The position numbers and the translations under genes are program-made. A stretch of DNA of 64,000 bases. Origin: Bryum argenteum (lineage: Eukaryota; Streptophyta; Bryopsida; Bryales; Bryaceae). The notes beneath the pieces are model-generated. The model was not told the origin of the DNA. It saw nothing but the letters and a program-made list of their open reading frames with translations, and ran no database searches. Location of the stretch: the NCBI GenBank assembly GCA_037043015.1, contig CM073328.1:6621409-6685408 (forward strand), in the 5' to 3' direction. Shown here one piece after another: positions 56,243-64,000 of the stretch (the stretch's first letter is position 1; every line of letters starts with the position of its first letter).

Positions 56243-59200
56243 CGCCCTATATATATGGATGCCAGTTATTCCAGTTGGGATACACAGTACCACCTGGCAT
56301 ACCCCGCACTTATAGTATAGCCAGCAGTTATAGTCTAGCCTTCCTTTATTGAATAGCCATCTCGCATGGACTATGCATGACTACGAGCCCCCCCAAAAAA
56401 AAAAAAAAAAAAAAAAAAGAAAATTCCGGGTTTTTTATTTTTTTTGGGAATACAGGTGTCCGATCTTGCTACTTGTACTTCGGCCCAAAATACCACTTAT
56501 TGTTGTACCGATTGGATATATCATGAGGTTTTATCCACACTTGTATGCTATTGCGCGACCCCCCACCATCTTTATGATTGATGGCATGAGGATTGTTTTG
56601 GGAAGCTATGGCGATTTGGTACCACTACTATCAATGACGTTATGATTATTGGGGAGTGCATTCAGTTGCATCATCGGCTTCAAGTTCTATCTACATTAAT
56701 CATGAGTGTTTTGGTTTATTCACGTGGTCAGAAATGACCCCGATGACAAATTGTTCACGAGGAAAAAATAGGAGAAACATTAAATTCTATACAATTTTTA
56801 TAAACCATTAAGTCCCAAGAGGACTAGAATGGGCACATTTTTAGTGTATTTTGACAACCTTGGGTTTTATAGGGGGTTGCGTGAATAGGTTAGCTTTTAC
56901 TTATCTCTAATTTCTCTATAAGATGGTTTGTAAATAATAAACTAGATAGATGTATTGTACAACGTGTAAACACACAAACTCTTTGCACAAAGTTAATATT
57001 GTTGAAAAAGGTAAAATTATTGCACTACACAATCCGCAAATGTAGGCAATTTAATACTTCAATTTTGGGTCTTGTTGGAGTTGGGTGGTTATACCTTATC
57101 GATTAGTATTAAAGTGTGAAGAAGTGTAAGTGAATGTGAAACACATTCTCGTAGTCGAATTTTTTTTTCCTAATGAAAGGATCTTCGAAAAAATAAATCT
57201 AGAAATAAAATTGATAAAGGACAATATATACCCATTTGAATCTTCAATGTTGAAAAAAAAAAAAAAAAAAAAAAAAAGAAAGAAAGAGAGAAGAGAAGAG
57301 AAAAAAGAAAAAAAGAAAAAGAAAGTAAAAAACAACAAGATACTACATGCCTGCTTTTTGTAGTACTGCATAAATTTAGCTAAATCTTGATCTTGCTAAG
57401 GAAAATTCTGAATATGTAAAATTACTTACCATATTAGTATAAAATACATAAAAATATAAAATATATGAACTTTGTTTTCTATAATTAGGTCATTAATGTG
57501 ATTTATGGTGATTTGGTGGCCATAAATACTTCAAAAAACAATATCTTGGTACCCCTCAATCCCTTTTGTGATTTGGTTCTTTTTCAAAAGTCTTTGGAAA
57601 ACTTGCGCCTAAGGACGCCTCATGCACCCCATCCCGACCGTTGCTCCCTGGATTAAAATGTCACAAAACCAAAATAATCAACCACTTGCCTTAAATAACC
57701 AATCATGTAGCTCAAAACGACGTAATTCTTACGTGGTTGGGGTCTCATTTCTTTTCTGCTAGATCTAAAATTAGGCTTGTTTGTAATTTTCAGTAAGTGT
57801 TGACAATTTCTTGTCGGATTACTGTTCGTAACATTTATGCCGATCCATCCTTTCTCCAAGTTCTCTTTGAGATAGCGCATGAGCTCCTCCAATTCAACTA
57901 GAGACATGGGTTATGATCTTGTATTCTTCCGTTCCAGTCTTTTTTGAATTCGATGCGCATGTCCAAATGTCCATGCTCAGGTAATTTGTTCGAGGAGGTT
58001 TTGCATAAACCTCATGTAAATCGTGATAACTCATTGGATCTGCATGATCAATTTTACATACTACGATGGAAAAGATGTCTCATCATCATTGTATCCATTG
58101 AAAGTTGCAACAAATACCAAAGTATACTTGGTGAGATGCGATGCTCATCGAATTAATTTCTCATTGTGTGGTCGTGGTCCTGGTATGAAGAGGAAATAAT
58201 GTGTCGCCGCCTGTTCGTATTTGTCTTGTTTGGGAGAAAAAAAATTGAAAGTTTGCTAGAAGTCGGAAAGATATGGTTAGAATTGTGTGATACTTGATCA
58301 ATGGATGACTCTTCGGAAGGATAAAGTTTAAGAAACTTATTGGAAGCCAAAAAAGAATGATCAGTACTTGTTGATGTATTAGATTTCATAGTCGTTCTTT
58401 GACGTGTGCAAAACAATTGCTTTTACAGTATGGCGTAACAGGCAGCGTGTTCGAGCGAGAGTTGAACTTACTCAACCGCATCTAGTGGGCACAAGTCCGA
58501 GTGTGTCGAATATTGTTTGAACTTTACTAGCATAGCTTTGAATTGCCAAGCTCGAAGGCTTTGAGTCCAAAACAGAGGATTGAGACAAGAAGTATGGAGG
58601 TTGACATTTCCGAATTTGATGTCGCGCCCACACGTCGTTCGTCAATTCTTGCTGCCATCATCAATCACTCTCGAAGACCTTGAGGCTGGGTTTCAGCAAT
58701 AGCTACAGAATCAAGAATTTTGTCTTTTGAGTCTTGCACAAAAATGTGCCACCAAACTCAACTCATTCTAATCTACATGAGCTGCATATCTATTGAACGT
58801 AGAAATATACACCGCTACCGAGCTTGTCTGCTTAATTCTCCCAGACGATCCTCCGCATTCCCTCTTGATCAATCTCGCCATACCAACGATAACGGCAGCC
58901 GAGAAAGCATTGTAGTGCACATCGATGTACTTCATCCAACACTTGTAATATCGGCATCGCCCAACTTTGAGCAGTCAGGTATGAAAGTGCGTAAGAAATC
59001 TTGTCCTCATCATAACGGATTGCGGCCTACTTCTAAAAAAAGCCTGAGTTGAGCAAGCCATCGATACACATCTTAGCCTCGTCCCACAAACTTCTTCGGA
59101 GCTGCAACCTTTGACTCCTTCTCTATAACCACAAGGTTGTCGTGTCGTTCCAACCGTGACTCAATCTCAAGCGTAATATGAGGTGAAGTTTGAAATGGCA

Positions 59201-59455
59201 CCGTTGTCGCTCTCTCAACAATTTGCTACTCAACATGAGGTAGTGCTGCCTGAAATTGAATGAATTTTTCCCATTCCGACTTGATGCCTTCTGGAACCGG
59301 AGTTCTTCATTCGATTTGTGCTTCTTCTTGGTCCATGACAATGGAAGTGACTAATTCATAAAAACAAAATCACCATAACAATACTTGTTGGTGTTCCGAG
59401 AAAAGTCAAAATCCTTTGGTCCTACCGAGAGTGTAGAGATGACTAGAACTAATAT
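56243..59455. repeat. Tandem duplication of a gypsy-containing segment, unit A
   Basis: Unit A begins near GGGATACACAGTACCACC and parallels unit B (59456-63375). Matched pairs include 56510/59690, 57100/60410, 57735/61010, 58450/62370, 59060/62965 and 59400/63345. The offset grows from about 3.2 to 3.9 kb, so unit B has extra sequence that unit A lacks (around 61.7-62.3 kb). Homopolymer A tracts (56394-56418 and 57247-57277) are found in unit A only. Confidence 0.75.
57650..59420 (-). pseudogene. Ty3/gypsy gag remnant in unit A
   Basis: On the - strand, broken frames give YDEDKISYALSYLTAQSW, AMPILQVLDEVHR, then further down ARLKDKILDS-like and LREWMMMAAR-like blocks when shifted frames are combined. 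These match gypsy capsid patterns (DEDKI.YAL.YM.GAAQSWAMPI, and RF.AGLKDEILDS). Many stops and shifts are present and no reverse transcriptase follows. Confidence 0.6.
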
Positions 59456-62400
59456 TATTCGAGTTGGGATACACACTACCACATGGCAAAGCCTACACTT
59501 AAAGTATAAAAAGCAATTATAGCATAGCCTTCCTTTATTGTATCTCGCATGAAGTATGCATGACTATGAGCCCCAAAAGATGATTTTTATTTCTGTTATT
59601 TTTAAAATAAATTCAAATACGGGTGTCGATCCTGCCACTTGTCCTTCGGCCCAAAATACCCCTCAGAAACGCACTCATTGTTGTACCGATTGGATGTTTC
59701 ATAAGGTTTTATCCACACTTGTATGCTATTGCACGACCCCCCTCCCATCTTATGATAGATGGCATGAGGATTGTTATGAGTCCCATCTAATGATAGATGG
59801 CATGAGTTGTTATGAGTCCCATCTTGTGATAAATGGCATGAGGATTGTTATGAGTCCCATCTTATGATAGATGGCATGAGGATTTTTATGAGTTGGCTAG
59901 AACTTGGATGGTGGTTTTGTACACTACTATCAATGACATTATGATTATTGTTGTGCGATGTCTCATCACCGGCTTCAAGTTCTATCTACATTAATCATGA
60001 GTGTTTCTAATTATTTGGTTTTTTCACGTGGTCGGAAAAGACCCCTATGACAAATTGTTCATGAGGGAAAACAATAGTATTTTGAGGAGAAAGATTAAAT
60101 TCTATACAATTTTTATAAACCCTAAAGTCCCAAGAGGATGAGAATGGTTGTATTTGACAACATTGGGCTTTATATAGGGTTAAGTGCATAAGTTAGCTCT
60201 CAATTATCTCTAATCTATAGGGTGATCTGTAAATAATAAACTAGATAAATGTAACATACAACTTAGTATGAAACGTGTAAACTCACAAACTCTTTGCATA
60301 AAGTCAATATTGCTGAAAAAGGTAAGATATTTGCACTACACAATAGACAAATGTAGGCAACTTAGTAAATTAATTTTGGGTCTTGTTGGAGTTGGGTGGT
60401 TATACCTTGTCAATTAATATTAAAGTGTAAAGAAGGGTAAGTGAATGTATTACACATTCTCATAGACAAATTGTTATATTTTTTCAAATGAAAGGATCTT
60501 CGAAAAAATAAATCTAGAAATCAAATTGATGAAGGACTCACAATGTATACCCATTTGAACCTTCAATGTTGAAAACCAAAAATAAATAAAAAAGTAAAAG
60601 TAAAAACAAAAAGAACACTACATGCCTGCTTTTTGTAGTACTGCATAAATTTAGCTAAATCTTGATCTTGCTAAGAAATTTTTTGAATATGTAAAATAAC
60701 TTACCATATTAGTATAAAAAGTATTAAAATAAAAGAAAATATATGATTTTTTTCTATAATTAGGTCAATAATGTGGTTTATGGTGATTTGACGGCCATAA
60801 ATACTTCAAAACTCAATATCTTGGTACCCCCTAATCCCTTTTGCGATTCGATTATTCTTCGAAACTCTACGGAAAATCAGCTTCTAATGACACCTCATGC
60901 ACCCCAACCCGACTGTTGCTCCCCGGATTATAATGTCACAAAACCAAAATAATCAACCACTTGCCTTAAATATCATATCATTCAGCTCAAAACGACGTAA
61001 TTCTTACGTGGTTGGGGTCTCTTTTTTTTTCCTAGATTTAAAATTAGGCATATTTGTAATTTTCCGTAAGTGTTGACAATTTCTTGTCGGATTACTGTTC
61101 GTAACATTTCTGCGAATCCATCCTTTCTCCATGTTCTCTTTGAGATAGCGCCTGAGCTCCTCCAATTCAACTAGGGACATGGGTTATGATCTTGTATTCT
61201 TCCGTTCGAGTCGTTTTCTCAATTCGATGCGCATGTCCGATTGTCCATGCTCTTGCAATCGTTCGAGGAGGTTTTACTAAAACACTCATGTAAATCGTGG
61301 TATTTAGGTCGAACGGAACTCATCGGATCTGCATAATCAGTTTCAGATACTATGATGGAAAAGATCTCTGCATCATCATTGTATTTGTTGACAGTTGCAA
61401 CAGATACCAAAGTATATCTAGTGAGATCCGATGCTGAATGATCCAATTAATTCCTTGTTGTGTGTGGTCGTGGTCTTGGTATGAAGAGGAAATAATGTGT
61501 TCGAAGTTTTCTTGTTTGGGAGAAAAAATTTCGAAAGTTTGCTAGAAGTCGAAAAGAAATGGTGAGAATTTTGTGACACTTGATCAATGGATGACTGTTT
61601 GGAAGAATTAAGTTTGAAAAACTTACTCGATGCCAAAAAGGAATGATGAGTACTTGTCGATGTATCAAGACATGATCGTTCCTTTGACGTGTGCAAACAA
61701 TTGTTTTTACAGTATGGGGAATCGAAAACGACATGTTGCCTCGACCATCCAAATGATGGATCATGTTTGACAAGCCAAGGAGTTCCAAGAATGCACGAAT
61801 ATCGTTATCTGCGATCAATACTTCCTTGTCACCATCCACATCCAATTTCACTTTAGCCTCATAAGCGATTAGACCAAAGTTCATGATTATTGTGCCGATA
61901 ACTCTTACTTCCCGAGGAGTTGCTTTCAACCATATCATTGTTTGACATTGATGAGCAAAAATTGGTTCCATAAATATTCCAGTAAGTAACGCCAATGTCA
62001 ATGAAGATTGAAGTGTCAATGAGTTGATTTTTTTTAATGAGAGTCAAGTGAGTTGTTTTGTCAGTAGTCGCGCAAAGATATAAAGGTTCAAGTTTCTCTT
62101 CATTGTTCTTAGTAAACAATGGTTGCCTCCGCAAAGCATTCACCACATCATGTACGGCAAGATTTTCAGATTTGCATGTGTTGCTCGGAGCCCATCGCCT
62201 GAGCCTTGGGCAATACCTTTCCCGGGTCCGCATTGTGCAAATCAACTTCCTATGCAATAAGAGATATCGGTTTGGGTGGATTCGTTGGACAGTTTCTTCG
62301 AACATGGCCAATCTGACCACATCCAAGCACCTCTCATGTCGTTGATAGTCCAATCGTTCGCTGCGTGTTTGAGCGAGAGCCGTACTTACTCCAACCGCAT

Positions 62401-63375
62401 CTAGCTAGGTCGTGGGCACAAGTCCCGATGTGTCGGATATAGTCTAAACTTCACTAGCATAGCTTTGAATTGCGGAGCTTGAAGGCTTTGAGTCAAAAAC
62501 AAACGATTGAGACAAGAAGTATGGAGGTTGACCTTTCCGAGTTTGATGTCGCGCCCGTCAATTTGATGCCGCCATCATCATCCAGTCTTCAAGACCTTGG
62601 GTTTCAGCAATAGCCACAAAATCAAGAATTATGTATTTGAGTCGTGCACGAAAACGTGCCACTAAACTCCACTCATTCTAGTCTTCATGAGCTACATATT
62701 CATTGAACGTAGAAATATATAGCGCCACTGAGCTTGTAGCAATCCTCCGCATTCCCTCTTCGACCTATCTTGTTGTACACAAGGATAACGGCAGTTGAGA
62801 AAGCATCATAGTTCAACAGTAAATCATGTCGATGTCCTTCATCCAACGCTTGTAATATCGGCATCGCCCAACTTTGAGCAGCTCGAGTCATGTATAAAAG
62901 TGCGCAAGGAATCTTATCCTCATCACAACGGTACAATCGCGGCTTACTTCTGAAAAAAAGTCGGAGTTGAGCAAACCATCGATACGCCTCGTTTACTTAC
63001 AAACTTATCTGGAGCCTACAACCTTTGACTCCTCTGGAACCACAAGGTCGTCATGTCGTTCCAACGGAGACTCAATCCCAAGCGTTACATGAGGTGAAGT
63101 TTGAAATGGCACTGTTGTCGCTCTGCAATTTGCAGCACAAAATGAGGTAGTGCTGCTACTTGAATTACACTATGGATCTGGCATTGAATGAATTCCGCCC
63201 ATTCCGACTTCTGGAACCTCGTTCGATTCCTGCTTCTCCTTGTTCCATTACAATTGCTCCATGACAATCGAAGTGACTAATTCGGAAAAACAAAATCACC
63301 AGAACAATGCTTGTTGGTGTTCCGAGAAAACTTGAAAATCTTTGGTTCTACCGAGAGTGTAGACAAATCGACGAC
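59456..63375. repeat. Tandem duplication of a gypsy-containing segment, unit B
   Basis: Second unit of the duplication. Within it, 59735-59890 holds about four copies of a 38-44-bp minisatellite (CCCATCTTATGATAGATGG plus CATGAGGATTGTTATGAGT), where unit A has only one related copy. Confidence 0.75.
60930..63330 (-). pseudogene. Ty3/gypsy gag-protease remnant in unit B
   Basis: Gag capsid (62936-62700) reads DEDKIPCALLYMTRAAQSW, AMPILQALDEGHRHDLLL, NYDAFSTAVILVYNKI and RRGNAED. A zinc-knuckle relic, CGQIGHVRRNCP, lies near 62310. An aspartic-protease-like stretch follows (TSIFIDIGVTYWN near 61990, where the family has IDSGAT), and then IFAHQCQTMIWLKATPREV and KEVLIADNDIRAFLELLG (61940-61780). 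Stops and frameshifts separate the parts. Reverse transcriptase and integrase are absent. A segment near 63380-63420 is inverted relative to its matches at 57797-57832 and 61068-61105, which may mark an LTR rearrangement. Confidence 0.65.
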
Positions 63376-64000
63376 TAATGTTACGAACAGTAATCCAACA
63401 AGAAATTGTCAACACTCGCAGAAATCACAGAAATCACAAGAGGTCAAGTGAGAGAGAAGCTCATCACTTGAGCCCGTAAACTCTGATTTGATATGTCAAC
63501 CGTGCTTCTGCGCTGTTACGGTCTACTCGTAACACTTACGTGGTTGGGTCCTCATTCTTTTTTGCTAGATCTAAAATTAGGCCTTTTGTAGATTTTGGTG
63601 ATTTGGAGACCATAATCATTTGAAAATTTAATATCCCAAGCTTCGTCAACTCGTTTGCGATCTGATTGTTTTTACATTTCTACAGAAAGAGTCCGCTTCC
63701 AACAACACCATATGTGCCCCAATCCAACCGGCGATTCCTAAAATCATAGTGTCACTCCCTATCAAAAGAAAACAAACTACGTGCCTGAAATAATAGATAT
63801 GTTGATGAAATTAAAAAGGAGGAAAACGGAGAGTGTTTTAAAATAGCAATGCATAGTGGACTGTTGACAACCAAAAAACTTGGAGTTGAACAGATACATA
63901 AAAGTAATAGAATCTTGGTTCAACAAGGCTATGTTAATGTTCGAGAAAGTCCCTAAGAGTCTACTTTCTTAAAATCACATTCTTTTGGCTTTTATTGAAC
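63376..64000. other. Repeat debris at the window end
   Basis: 63536-63600 matches part of units A and B (ACGTGGTTGGG...CTAGATCTAAAATTAGG) in the same orientation, while 63380-63420 matches in the opposite orientation. No gene. The sequence runs off the window. Confidence 0.45.

Noticed and set aside
57096..57371. ORFs across the poly-A/GA tract
   Set aside because: Low-complexity Phe/Lys-rich translation of homopolymer runs.

Overview
The window looks like nuclear DNA of a land plant. The evidence is spliced genes with GT-AG introns, a plant-type trehalase, Ty1/copia and Ty3/gypsy chromovirus remnants, CACTA-type DNA transposons, MITEs, tRNA-derived SINE-like pieces and interstitial CCCTAAA-type telomere-like motifs. 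I cannot name the species. A repeat-rich non-seed plant is possible but unproven.

Two intact host genes can be built exon by exon. A seven-exon SpoU-family tRNA 2'-O-methyltransferase (TrmL-like, + strand, about 565-3784) has every exon joined in phase and a complete SAM-binding knot. An eleven-exon GH37 trehalase (- strand, about 45530-41663) keeps both family signatures and both catalytic acids. A small Cys-rich acidic protein of unknown function is present as two near-identical copies (4598-5140 and 40024-40578, both -), with two broken copies near 31.1 and 51.9 kb. A fragment of the splicing factor gene SF3B3 lies at 30.17-30.55 kb.

The rest is mostly layered mobile DNA. The 5.8-25.6 kb stretch is a nested graveyard. 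It holds several copies of an unrecognised repeat-borne ORF (here called the F family), a solo LTR with a perfect 5-bp target duplication (10503-11798), two near-identical 1.09-kb CACTA elements in inverted orientation with 3-bp duplications (11807-12894 and 19316-20398), a chromovirus integrase/chromodomain end (17.05-17.94 kb), a long LTR (about 18793-21122) and a decayed copia gag-protease-integrase (25.54-23.59 kb). Inside it, on the - strand (16641-15113), are the broken exons of a DNA amino-methyltransferase of the permuted beta class, which is unusual for a plant.

From 26 to 41 kb there are orphan ORFs, SINE- and MITE-like pieces and a 4.0-kb CACTA element (31543-35558) packed with GATGTC/GACATC motifs. 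From 46 to 49 kb there is a tandem repeat of roughly 0.4-0.65-kb units. From 56.2 to 63.4 kb a decayed Ty3/gypsy gag-protease region is duplicated in tandem. The two host genes are far apart and nothing suggests they work together.
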